64,000 nt of DNA from contig NW_019173942.1 of the NCBI RefSeq assembly GCF_001642475.1, positions 1 to 64,000 on the forward strand, written 5' to 3'. This DNA is from Fonsecaea monophora. Taxonomy: Eukaryota; Ascomycota; Eurotiomycetes; Chaetothyriales; Herpotrichiellaceae. The number at the start of each line of letters is the position of its first letter. Position 1 is the stretch's first letter. A program made the position numbers and the translations under genes. Below are positions 43,280 through 54,800 of this stretch, piece by piece. Below the pieces are notes generated by a model. The model searched no databases. It was not told where the DNA came from and saw nothing but the letters and a program-made list of their open reading frames with translations.

Positions 43280-43794
43280 TTACGGCACAACTTTAACGCC
43301 AATCGACTTGCATTGCCACATGATGCATTTGCAGAGACCTTCGAGACTTAATCCAGATAGCCGTGTCTCACTCTGTTTGATTTTTGCAATCTCGTATATG
43401 TGTTTGAGTGACACTGTCCCGACACTTTCGTGGCCTGGCCGTTGCGCCCCTTTGATTTTCCCCTTCACCTCTTTCACTCCAGCAGCTTGGAGGAGTAACC
43501 AAGATGTGTTGGGCGTGCGAATGTCGAAGCTGAAGGAGCGATCAGGACGGACTGTCACTCGAGCCGGAATGGGTACACCAGGGGTAATATGTGCGGTTCG
43601 GGCATTGAATTCCTTCTCCAGCATCAGCAAGACCATTTCTCGGCCACTCGGTCGAATATACGTACCTTGCAGAAGTCGATGCTCTTGACACCTTTGCTAC
43701 CTAGCGCGGGTCCTACTGGAGGACTTGGACTGGCTTGACCAGCGCCCACAATCAATTTGACAATCTGGTCACGCGCAGGTGCCTTCTTCGCCAT
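43280..43794 (-). CDS. mitochondrial ribosomal protein uL11m
   Basis: Two exons: 43794-43666 and 43612-43280; intron 53 bp; 153 residues. The first exon has QIVKLIVGAGQASPSPPVGPALGSKGV, the L11 N-terminal motif that contacts the GTPase-associated centre. The second exon has EFNARTAHITPGVPIPARVTV, DRSFSFDIRTPNTSWLLLQAAGV and the C-terminal RNA-binding part VGTVSLKHIYEIAKIKQ. The sequence is eubacterial-like, which together with the lack of cytosolic features points to the mitochondrial large subunit (yeast Mrpl19). It is transcribed divergently from the Svf1 gene. Confidence 0.93.
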
Positions 43795-44386
43795 GATGGA
43801 ATTGCTATGTGCAGGTTCAATGTGAGGATTGGGTCGTGAACACAGACGTCGACCGGTGGTATAGGAATCTAGCAATTTGGGTGCCAGGAACAACTATACT
43901 CCAAATGGAGAGAAGGATAAATTATCAAGGAGCTTGAGATTGCGACGAGTCTTTTGGAAAATATTGAAGCTCCAGTCTCGATAGAGCAAACTTGACCCGC
44001 GTAGCGCCAGCGGTAGGGAGCGCAGTTACTGGCGACTAAGCCCCGAAAGATCTAGCGCAGATTACTGACTGGCGTGCCGTCTGCATCCGCCCAGATGGCC
44101 ACAAGGCACCTGGTCTTTAAGCCTGCAAAGGGGAAGCCTAGCCTTTAAATTTCTGTTAGTCAGTGGGCGGCTCTTTAAGTGCGACAACCATTTCCCCCCA
44201 AGGCACCCCTGGCACCCCATTCGCCTATAGTGACGTCGAGTTTCCCCTGGATGGCTGATGCATCAATTATTATCTAGACCTCCCCGTACATCCACAGGCT
44301 TACATTTTGCCTATTGTAACTGATAAACATCCCGTTGGTTTCCCTGCCATTCTCTTCAGACTCTGCAACACAGTATTACAGACAAT
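43795..44386. promoter_or_regulatory. divergent promoter region, uL11m and Svf1
   Basis: 592 bp. It contains an imperfect direct repeat (44019-44034 and 44054-44074, core AGCGCAG-TTACTG-GCG), three CTTTAA(A/G) motifs between about 44114 and 44179, and a CRE-type TGACGTC at 44231-44237. These are visual matches; no binding is shown. Confidence 0.4.
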
Positions 44387-45636
44387 ATGAATTGGTTCAA
44401 GCAGCAGTTAGCCAATGTCGTGGGCACCGAGGAACCTGAATATGGGCCCTCCGCAGTCCAACCTGTGACCAAACAGGAAGTGCCCTACTCTATCCTGTCC
44501 AAGGATGATTTGCGGTGGAAGGCCATGGACCACACAAATGTCGAGACTGAGACGTTTTATTTCTATGCCGATGATGGGACGACCGCCCTCGCTCAAGTCA
44601 TTTACAGCAATGTTGGGTAAGGATTGTGCAATCAGAAGGACAGGCCGCTGATGAGTACACCGCTGACCGTCAATTTGTAGTGGACTCCATACCACCGCGC
44701 AGTTCAACAGCAAAATCTTCGACTACGAAGGCCCAGGAAAACATCTCTGGTGCTCGGATCCACTGAAAGACTACGGCTTCGACGAGCCGAAGACAAGCTT
44801 CTACGCCGATAATGTGGCTCTGGAAATGAATGAGGCGGGTGACACGTACACAATCAAATCTGCAAGAAATGACAACTGCATTGTCAACTTGACTGTTAAA
44901 AAAGCGGCACCGGGATTCCAAGTCGGTAAAGATGGCACAACCTACTTTGGCACTGATCACAAGAATCCGTGGGGCTCAATGCGACACGCTTTCTGGCTGC
45001 GGTGTACAGTGACCGGCACCATGCAGACGCCTACTAAGACGTACAATTTGGAGGGTAAAGGCACTTATATCTACGCACTTCAAGGAATGAAGCCACACCA
45101 CTTGGCAAATAGGTGGAACTTTGCCAACATTCATACAAAGGACTATTCGGCCATTCTGATGGAATATACGACACCTGCCTCTTACGGAAAGACTACAGTT
45201 GGGGTTGGCGGTATCGCCAAAGATGGAGAATTGATCTTCGCTGGCGAATGTACCGCCGAACATCTTACGTCGATGCGAGAGACTCCCCACGACTGGCCCG
45301 AGCCAAGGACGATATTATGGAAATGGGAGGGACAGAAGGATGGCAAAGCTGTTCATGGTGAAATCAGGGGCGATCTACCAGCCAAATCAGATCGGGTGGA
45401 CGTCCTGGCACATTTGCCCGGCTTCGTCAAGTCTTTCATTGGTCATGCGACTGGCTTGAAGCCACACATCTTCCAGGTAACAAGACCCTGTGGCCTTTCC
45501 CGAACTTCTGTACAAATACTAATATGCCAAGCAGTATCTCTCAAATGATCAGCTCGAGCTGAAGATCAAGGTCGGCGATGAGCCCGAGATCTCGGAGCCT
45601 GGCAAAGTCTTCAGTGAGGCGACGTTTATCTCATAA
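44387..45636 (+). CDS. svf1: Svf1-like survival factor / lipocalin-fold lipid-binding protein
   Basis: Three exons: 44387-44616, 44681-45476, 45535-45636; introns 64 and 58 bp; 375 residues. The start MNWFKQQLANVVGTEEPEYG carries the amphipathic N-terminal helix typical of Svf1. Conserved segments follow: ETFYFYADDGTTALAQVIYSNVGGLHTTAQFNSKIF, NPWGSMRHAFWLRCTVTG, GKGTYIYALQGMKPHHLANRWNFANI, YGKTTVGVGGI. Svf1 proteins consist of two lipocalin-like halves and act at Golgi and ER membranes; in yeast Svf1 is needed for oxidative stress survival and has been linked to ceramide transport. No departure from usual length is seen. Confidence 0.92.
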
Positions 45637-46069
45637 AGACAAGAAACCGAATCAGGTTTTTTGTATTCATGACATTGCATGACTGGAATAGAAATTGGAT
45701 GATGGCAGGATAGGTAAAGCATGGTTTGAATATGGGAGATGCTTTGTCTGGAACCAGCTGTTTAATGTGTAATTCTTCGACACTCTCGTTCCATTCTTCA
45801 CTGGTTTCTTTGTTCTTCACTCTACCTTTGTCCCTCTCGCCTGGCTTTCCTTTCTCCTTCTTTAAATTCACTTCACTTCTTCCAGTTGTTGATCTTCTTC
45901 AACACATCTCAATTCTGTTTCACCGACTCATTCCACCATCATCATCCACTCGAATCCTCACAACCATCTCCAGTTTCTACCTGCTGATTCCGCTTCCATA
46001 CTGCCCTCGCTGCCCTTCGCTGTTTTCTCAACAGTCGCTCTCGCTTTCACAGGCACTCAAGAACTCGTC
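45637..46069. other. intergenic; pyrimidine-rich leader of the histone H4 variant
   Basis: 433 bp. The stretch from about 45780 to 46050 is strongly pyrimidine-rich with CAT/CCA repeats, as in long fungal 5' leaders. No other gene. Confidence 0.45.
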
Positions 46070-47017
46070 ATGCCGGCATCTCAACTCACCTTCCGGGGGA
46101 AGGGTTTACACGGACACACAGTTCCGAGACGGCACAAGAAAATAATCAAAGATAATATCAACTCGATCAGTAAGTTTTTCTCCCCGTCATTCCTCTAGAG
46201 TCTCATCGAATCTCTGCTCCTGTCTGTATCCAGGCTCGAAGATCAGAAAGATCGATTTGGCTGACTAGTCCTTTTTACTCTACCCAACTACCAGCCAGAG
46301 GAGATATCAGGTACTTGTCTAGCTCCGACCATCTCACTCATGTGTCACCTATGCTAACTCGATGATGTTTGATCATACAGACGCCTCGCGCGTAGGGGAG
46401 GTATATACCGCATTCAACAAGACATCTACGATGCGACCCGCGAAGTCTTGCAGGCGAGACTGAGAGAGGTGAGAGTTCCAAGTGTCCAGAGAAAAAAAGA
46501 ATGAATGAAAGGAGAGGAAACAAAAGTCTGCTTGATATTCGACGTTTCTGTCTCTACCACCGATCGTCGAGGTTTCGCTGACACAATGTCTGTCTGTGCC
46601 TTTGTTGTTTGAAAATGCAGGTCGTAAAAAACCTCACTCTTGTTCTCGGTAACTCGAGTGATCCTAATCACGAGGACGGGCTTCTCGAGGGTGTCCATGG
46701 GAGGAGAAGACGGGTAGGTTGGCCACAATCTCGGTGATTCTGAGTTATATGCCGAAATCAAGTGTCAGGTGCTGCTTGATTGATCAACTGACTGACTGAC
46801 TGACTTACTATCAATGGGGAAACATAGACTGTGACCACCAGAGATGTCATCTTTGTCCTTTATCGAGTGAGTCTGCTTCTTCCTCTCTCCCTTCCTTCCA
46901 GCCAGCAAGGCAGCGAGGTGAAAAGCTAATCAGACCCGGAAAATACAGATGGGTACCCCTATCTACGGATTCGACGCTCCCTATACGGGCGCCCAAGGAG
47001 GGTCGATTGTCCGCTAG
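46070..47017 (+). CDS. divergent histone H4 variant
   Basis: Six exons: 46070-46169, 46295-46310 (16 nt), 46381-46468, 46621-46713, 46828-46866, 46949-47017; 134 residues (canonical H4 about 102). The spliced protein contains RRHKKIIKDNINSIT, IRRLARRGG, YRIQQDIYDATREVLQ, TVTTRDVIFVLYR and IYGF, aligning with the H4 histone fold. By my hand alignment about 27 of 54 residues over the tail base, helix 1 and helix 2 are identical to canonical H4. The N-terminal tail is PASQLTFRGKGLHGHTVP and lacks most of the acetylated lysines. Loop 2 is enlarged by an Asn/Asp/Gly and four-Arg segment encoded by exon 4, and 14 residues follow the usual C-terminus. H4 variants are rare in eukaryotes; a variant is known in Neurospora. 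Nuclear location is inferred. Confidence 0.88.
46785..46806. repeat. (ACTG)n microsatellite in intron 4 of the H4 variant
   Basis: About four ACTG/TGAC units within the intron between exons 4 and 5. It lies near the 3' end and repeats CTGAC branch-site-like motifs. Confidence 0.75.
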
Positions 47018-47611
47018 AGATAGCTTCCAACAATGCCTTGGTATCATGTCTGTCAAGTGAGCGTGGAGAGTAAAGAGACCGTATGGGAGCTGTATATGTG
47101 AGAGAAAACATAAACTCGGTCGAATGGACTGGACTAGGAAACGAGCGCGAACGGAGTGTGATGTGGTATGAGAGTGCCTGCTGTCACTGTCGCTGTACCA
47201 AATAAAGACAAAGATATCAAGAGTGGCATATCGTGTGGGACAGCGTTGAGAGATAGGGGCTACCTTCTTGTTGAAGGTCAGTGTGCGCATGTGATTTGCA
47301 GTACTATGGAGAAGATCTTGGACAGCACACCCGCTCAGAACAGAGAATTGCCGACGAACAGCAGTAATGGCTTGAGATGCACTACAAGCAGATTACAGGA
47401 CGCCAGAGGAGAATACATGGCACTGGGCTGTCATTGAGGTCGCCAAACATGGTGAGGAAGATCCAATACAAATGGGGACAGTCTCATCCAGATCTGATGC
47501 TTTTGAGGGGATGGCCACTCTTTCCACCCCGTGAATCTGACTCCACACTCACCGGTCCCTTCGACAAGGATGGAGAGGTCGAAATCTGTTCTCCCTCGTC
47601 AAAACTCACCA
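47018..47611. other. intergenic, tail-to-tail
   Basis: 594 bp between the converging H4 variant and quinone oxidoreductase genes. No supported gene or repeat. Confidence 0.45.
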
Positions 47612-48845
47612 TTAACACTTCAACAACAACTTGCCGGTCGTCTTCCGTCCCTCCAAGTCAATGTGCGCCTGCTTGGCCTCGCTGAGCGGATACACCTTGT
47701 GGATTTTGATCTTGAGTTTGCCTGACTTGATCAGATCTAGCACGGCGTTTGCGTAGAACTCGAGTTCCTGGCGCGTAACGATATAGTTCATCAGAGTGGA
47801 ACGCATGATGGAGAGATTCTTCGCCGTCAGGCGAGCGATGTTGATGGGAGGAATGGCGCCGGATGCTATTCTCGCAGAGTTAGAGACTGTGTTGCCAGTA
47901 AAGCAGACGGGAGTGTACAGAATGCAAGAAGTTTGGGGATCGTGCGGCTGGCTTACCGTTACCGTAGTACACAACTTTACTCTTTCTCTTTGCGACTTCC
48001 ATGCTACCTTCATAGGTGTCTTTGCCCACTCCGTCAAAGGTGCAGTCCACGCCCTCTCCATTCGTCAACTTCAACACTTGCTCGACCCAACTGGGTCCGC
48101 TTGTGGCCTTGTAATCAATCACATGCGTTGCACCATTCTCCTTTGCAAGAGCACACTTCTCGGGGCCACCGGCCGTGCCAATCACGGTGCAGCCCATATC
48201 TCTCAGGATTTGACAGAGGAGCAGCCCCATCCCTCCCGCAGCAGCGTGGACCAGGATTGTTTCGCCTTTCTTGACTGGATATGACTCTTTGACGAGCGAG
48301 AGAGCCGTCATGCCCATGAGGAAACCGCCGACCGCATCTTCATCCGATACACCTTGCGGAATTTTAATCGCTCGATCAGCCGGCACAGCCGTGTACTCGG
48401 CATAACCCCCTTGCTTTATCCAAACCACCCGATCACCCTCTTTGAATCCTAGTGAGTTGTCTCCTTGAATCTTTGCCACTGTTCCAGCTGCCTCTTGACC
48501 GGGAATCAGGGGATAGGATGCGGGGTACAAGCCAGAGCGGAAGTAGGTATCAATGTAGTTGACGCCGGCAAAGTTATTTTTCACCAGGATCTGGCCGTCC
48601 TCGAGTTTGGGTAGTGGTTGGGACTCGGTATATTCAAGAACATCAGGTCCGCCGATTTTGGAGAACGAGACCGCCTTCATTGTAGATGGGAGGGACGACA
48701 TGTTGCGAGTTGTAACTGTGTTCAAGCTTGAGGGCGACGAGGGATATTGACGAAGGTTTAGGTGAGAAGTGAAATGGCCGAGACGAGTGGACGCTGTCGC
48801 TGTAGTGGTTATCTTGGTCAATGCAACTTGAGAGTGTAGAGACAT
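47612..48845 (-). CDS. NADPH:quinone oxidoreductase (zeta-crystallin/Zta1-like, MDR superfamily)
   Basis: Two exons: 48845-47957 and 47865-47612; intron 91 bp; 380 residues. The first about 48 residues are Ser/Thr/Arg-rich with few acidic residues (LTKITTTATASTRLGHF), suggesting a mitochondrial presequence; MSSLPSTMKAVSF further in offers internal starts that match the usual family N-terminus. The MDR body has FAGVNYIDTYFRSGLYP, PGQEAAGTVAKI, and the Rossmann motif ILVHAAAGGMGLLLCQI (AxxGGxG). It lacks the structural-zinc Cys cluster of classic alcohol dehydrogenases, as in quinone reductases. The C-terminus GRKTTGKLLLKC is also typical. It reduces quinones with NADPH; substrate is inferred. 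Confidence 0.9.
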
Positions 48846-51808
48846 GAAGCTTTTATGAGTTGGGCTTGGGCTAGCTTCGGAGCAAATGTGAATCTGTCAA
48901 CGGCAATATCGCCTTCTCTGATACCGAGATGGAGGGGTTACTTTCGGGCTGTTTCCGTACGACTCGATGCCTCAGCAGATCAGATCGATACGTACCTATA
49001 CGCTTATCCTCAACTTTGGCTGAAAACACGGCAATCCTCAAAATCGTCATCCCAAATTTCTAAGCATGAACCGCTCAACTCGACCTTCTCCCCGCAACTT
49101 GAGGGAGTTGGGGAGCCCCCAGCCGATATCGCACATTACCTATGTAGCACCTTGTAAGTAAACAATGATTTTGGTAATAGTTGAAAGTTCCGGTTGACTG
49201 GCTCTGGATGCCTTCTGTGCTTACGTTTCGCTGCTCGTATTTAAGAATCAACGACCTTGTCCGGAATTGTGTCCCTAGATTGACCAAGCCATCCCAACTG
49301 ACCGGTCGATAAGTACCTCGTACTACTTCGTCGTGTTCGCCCAAGCCAAGTTCTTAGGTACCATTTTACCCCGCGTGCCCCTCACACTTGTAGTGGCTTG
49401 TGGTGGTGGATGGAATTTGCTAGCAGCTTTGACCAGACTTACCGTGCCGGTTCGGACCGTAGGAGCTGCCAGTTCATCCTTGCTAGACTGCAGCTGAGAC
49501 AAAGGTGCCCATAAGTTGTCCAGCGCCCCAACTCTTTGTAGGTTCCAAGGTGGACATGTTTGATCCCCTGGTTGGCATGTGAGCAAGTGAGTTCGGCCTC
49601 CTGCTGTGAAACATGTGTTGAGCAGAAACGGCTGAATGAAGGAGGCAAGTTCCGGGCACGAGGGAAGGGTTGAGGGTTGCAGATTGCGCCCCCATTATAT
49701 CATGCTTGGAGATAGAGCATGGCCAACCTAGCCATTGACCGGTCTTCCTTTAGCCACTTTTCCGCAAACGACAACGTCGCACAAAAGTTCCAACTTCGCC
49801 TCGTCAAGCCAGCATGAGATAAGTGGCATATCCAGGCGGCATCTATACAGTAGACGATTTGCTGTAGTTCGTGAAACTGAACCACAAGGGCGATATTCGA
49901 AGGAGCAAAAGTGGTGTGAAGGCTTGTGACATAAGTTTGTATTGGCTGGACAAAACATCTGGCATGACTGTCAGGCCTTCTCTTCCCACTCTCCACTCAA
50001 AGGTGTGAGGGAAGCTGAGTCATGCTGCACTGGTGAAATCAATCTTCCCAACAAGAAAGGATTCCGTGGCGTTATGTATGGGACAAAAGGCCTGCCATTG
50101 ATAGATTGCCAACGAGGCTTGGGCAGACACCGCTGTGATGGCAAGCCTCGCCACTGGCTCTCACCAAAGCATTGTGGCCGTGCTCTTATGTGTGGCATTC
50201 GTTGCTGGTAGACGATCCATGTCAGGCACCATGCACTCATGAGTGGTTCGCAAAAAAAATTGGTCTGTCAAAACAGTTCTATCCAATTGGTCCGAGGGAC
50301 TAGCAGGGCCTTTTGGTAATGTTGATGGAACTTTTCGAGCATCCCACCTCACATCAGCTTCTTGCGGAAGTACGTTGCAGAGTAAGAGGTCTCCCTCAGA
50401 CGTCGTTGAGAGTATCGGGGGGGCTATGGTGTTGGCCCTGTCAGCCTGTGGTGTGCTAATATGCATGCTAATAATGGTAAAATGAGGAAGCCGGCCGAAG
50501 GATCGACGGTTGCGTTCATGGCGGCGTCCGAGTGGTATATCACTGCATCAACCGTCTGCCGGAGTCAAGAAATGGAGGCGAGGAGGAATGCTCGCGCAAT
50601 CATGCATCGACAAAGCTGGGCCATGGTCTTGTGCCACCCTCGGTATGTCCTCAATGCATCAGTAATGGCTTGCAGACCTCAAGAGGGGTGGCCACATGCC
50701 GTACCTAGGCAAGGCGCTGTAAAAGTTCCAGGGGGATGCCAATGGGTTGCGAAGGCTCCCAGGCCAGCAAATGAGGGCAGTGGGAGGCGCAGATGGACGG
50801 GCGGCAAGGCCAGGGGAGGCAGCTAGTGCATTGGCCTTCATGCAAGAATGATGATGGTGGCATGCTGGTGGTATTGAGAGTTTGGTTAGTTTCGTGTGGG
50901 GTGTTGGTGTGCGTGGGTGCGCAGCTTCACCGTCTCATACTTGTGTGTTTGCAACGCACTCGCTTGGGTGTCCAATGGTCGTTTCAAGCAGATCAAGAGC
51001 CCTACCGATCCCAACTGCAATCATCCCTGCACAGAAAAGCCTCGTCTCCGTCCCTTGTTAGCAGAGTCTTTACACTGGATAGACTGGGGGACACCGCTAT
51101 TTCCCTCGACTCCCTCTCATCTCCACTTCAGGTTTCGCCTCAAACAGAACCTCGCGGGTACCCACCACAGCATGCCCCTCCGGATCGCACGCATTTACGG
51201 CCCGCTACCGTTCCCCTCTGCCCAGCTCCATTGTTGTCCGATTTGCTTCCTAATGGCCTTGCCTGACGGACACGAAGGCTTTGTCGACTGAGGTGCACCC
51301 GGTTAACACATCTTTCAACGCGGACAATATCTCAGCCACCTGTGTAGCCTTTCGATCAAAACTACCCACGACTTCAAAGCCTTGTAAATCGCCATCTTGT
51401 GTCCCGGAATCCCTTGGATCGAGTCGATTGCGTCGCCCTCCGTTCACTGGCTGCGGACCCGGCAAGGGAAAGGTTCATCCGTCTGTTGCAAATGATGTGC
51501 TGATTTCGATCTGGCCTGCTCTCTTTTTACACGACCTACGCCCACTTGCGACACGATTCGAAACGCAGCCACCCCAACTGCCTGCGCCCTACAATACGGG
51601 TTTCCTCAGGTGACGGTGCTTCGTCCAACAACACATGAAATTCGCCGCGTTTGCCCCAAGAACATAACAAAGACCGTGTTCAATAACTTTGATGTGTGGC
51701 CTGAGGTGCTTTGAAGATTTGGTATATAAGGCTGGTTGGGCTGCACGCGGGACAGCCTGGCAATGAGCGCATGCTTCTACGTTTGGCTACGAGGTTGAGT
51801 TGGTTGAG
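48846..51808. other. 3 kb intergenic region without a recognised gene
   Basis: Largest gene-free stretch in the window, between the oxidoreductase start (minus) and the Cys-rich protein start (plus), so a divergent upstream region. Frames of up to about 157 codons occur (50793-51266 plus) but none resembles a known family. A TATA box lies at 51723-51730 before the downstream gene. No inverted or direct terminal repeats are visible. Confidence 0.45.
51723..51730 (+). promoter_or_regulatory. TATA box upstream of the Cys-rich conserved protein gene
   Basis: TATATAAG, 79 bp before the proposed ATG at 51809. Spacing is reasonable for a fungal core promoter; assignment is by sequence match only. 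Confidence 0.5.
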
Positions 51809-54800
51809 ATGATGCAGACTTGGCCGCCGTCCCCCTGCGTGGAGGACGAAGAAGTGGCATTAGCGAGGGAACACATATCTGACATTACTCTACATCAACT
51901 GAAAAACGAAAATCAACCCGCGAGCAGCAGAGGCTCAGTGGACCAATATCCCATAATCCTCGATAACAAAACTCCCGACCAATCCTGCTCTCCAACAGAG
52001 AAAGAGTTTGTATCAGAAGCTCTATCTCCAGATTCTCACTCGAAACCAGCGGTCAACAATGAGAAGAGATTCGTCCTCGTGCCTTCTCAGTCTTTGGAAC
52101 CCGAGGCCGAAAGGCATCTTCGACCTGAGCCATTGCATCGACCCAAATCAACAACTCAACTCTCGGATCAGGCTGTCCCCAGAGGAAGACCTCATGTCAC
52201 AAGGATACACACAGACGTCGGGCCCGGCTTGGAGGGCATGCGGACGGGCCACCGCCGTGCTCCTTCTCCCTACGCTCATACCCCTGTGGCGTTGATGGGC
52301 AATCTGTCTGCAGAGCCTCAACGTAAAAATACGTTGTTGTCACCAATGCATGCCCACGAACCGAGAAGGTCAGCCTCCGTGCACCCTAGATCGGGAGGTT
52401 TTGATCGAGATAGCAGTGACTCCGACCGTAAGTCGAAGACGACCAGAAGAACAGAGCGGAGTCGAAGTCGGGCTGCAAGGGAAAGCTTCTCCCACTCAGA
52501 TAGGTCAGAATCCGACAAGGTCAAGTCTCCAAAATCATCTACGCGAAACGAAAGCCCCAATGGCAGATTTAGTCGCCGTGCCCATCGATACCGCAGCCCG
52601 GCGCCGCCACCTGGAGGGTTTACCGGCTATACTTATACGGGTCAAGACCATATTACGCCTCCTCAAACTCCCAAGCTCAATGGCGACTCTGCTCGTTCAT
52701 CTTTCACTGACCACGCCTCCCTCCTCTCCGAGCATCCTAGCAAGCGCCAGACTTCATCGAGATTGACCGCTGATTCGCCCTACACCTCTTCCGCTGAAGA
52801 GAGCCATAGCCGTCGTCCACGACCAATTGAAGAGAGAAAAGTTGATCGTGGGCTCCGGTCGAGACGAAACTCGAGAAATTCTAGCGAAAAGGATGAGAGA
52901 CCAAAGCTAAGCCGCACCCGATCTCGGCACAATGACATGACACTCAAAGATGAGTCGAACCAAGAGCAGTTCCCGTATGGTGAACGTACTTACCGGGAGA
53001 CCCAGCCAGAGCTCTCTGCCCGAACGACGTCAGGTATGGAGGACTTGCTCGAAAAGGCCTTTATGGCGAACAACACCAAACATGTCAACCATGGGGACAG
53101 CAGTTCTCGGCATGTATCTCCGCGAGGCTCTCCAGCAACCAGTCCTCCGCAGACACCTCGAGGTGGTGACCCACCACAAAGGGACTATTTTGAACAAACT
53201 CATAATGGGTCGAGGTCGTCAAAGCAGCGGTCTCGTCCACAGTCGATTGATGATACACATTTCAAAGACCTTAAGAATGTCACATCCCTCCTGGGAGCCG
53301 CCACACTAGGCGCTTCTCTTGCGGCTAAGGCGATCCCTGCCCTGTCTAGATCAAACACTTCGCAGTCGTTGGAGACGCAAAGTAGCGGCTCTCAGAGCAG
53401 GCCAGGAAGCGGACAGCGTTCACGAAAGCCTTCTCCAGCCATTGAAGAGTCTCAACCAGCCTATCAGAGTCTGTCTAGAACAAACTCCACAGTAAATCGA
53501 AATGACAGCGTAAATACGCGGACAACAACCTACATGATAAACGAAGAGCGCCCGGTGCCCAAAAATGGGCTGTATGCACCGTCGCCACTTGAGCCTCCTC
53601 GAACAGCATCGAGATCTTCTTCTTATTCTCATTCTCCGGAGCTGCGGCCTCCTGCGCCCCTCAGAGCCTTCTCTAGCGTGCCTGCTCAAGGGCATCAGCA
53701 ACCACTTCATTTCGCTGCCCAACCGGCGCTGATGTCGAGTCCAATGAACCTGGAGCCTCCGACAACGTTGGCTCACAACGCACCCAGACCACACTCATTG
53801 CCTCCGTGTCCGCGATCGAGACCGGCTGCTGGACACCATGATTGGTATACAATCCGAGATATGCAGTTCCTGGATTTCTGTCCATCTTGTATGAGTTTTC
53901 TGGGTGGAACTCGCTTTCGTGACCACTTTATACCGAGTCTCCCGAAAGAACCCCGTCGACCCATCGCTTGTGCAATGAGCTACCCATGGCTTCGGGTTGC
54001 TTGGTTGCAATCAATCCGACAGGACAGAAAGGACCTTACGCTTGTCTGGCAAATCGCTAATGGCCCACCGGCCGGTACTAAGCCATGTGCTGGTAATAAA
54101 GCAGATGTGAGAAGATGGTATCATCTGACCGACCCTAGAACGAAAAAACCCGTGGACAACTTTGACATTTGCTCGGCGTGCGTCAGGAATATTGACCTGA
54201 TTTTTCCTACGCTTCAGTTCTGCGTCTTCGATCGACCGCAGGAGAAGAAAGAGCAGGAGAAGATATGCAATCTGAACACAAACAGCCGTCATTTCTTGCC
54301 CATATTAAATGAGCTAGAGCGGCTAGCTGAACGCTCGAAGGAGACCATGAGGCACAGGGATTTCCAAGAGTTCGTGGATTTTGTGCGGCGTGTTTCGCGC
54401 AATCGGCACTGCGTGAAAGATACCCTACTTGCTACCCAGTCATGGCATTTTATTTCCGATCTTCCGGAGTTTACAATCTGCGAAGAGTGCTTTGAAGAAG
54501 TTGTATGGCCTCTCAGAGATCGACCCATTGCAAGAGACGTGTCCAAGACACTCAAACTTGTGCCTGTCTTGCGCAAAAACTCTTCACTTCGGGGAACAAG
54601 TTGCCAACTTTACAGTGACCGCATGAGACGAATCTTTCACGACGCTGTGAACCGGAATGACTTTGAGAGCTTGAAATCGGCGGCTAGATACCGCTATAAC
54701 ATGGAGCATCGACTGCAGGAGATGCACAAACTGTACGAAATGGATTTGCAAGCCGGTATCGATCGGAGGGCAGAAATGGAGAAGAATGTCTCCATCTGGA

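Noticed and set aside
46650..46713. Loop-2 insertion of the H4 variant as a missed intron
   Set aside because: A GTAACT donor and a CTAATCAC branch-like site are present, but every possible AG acceptor breaks the frame into the next exon or lies too close to the branch site.
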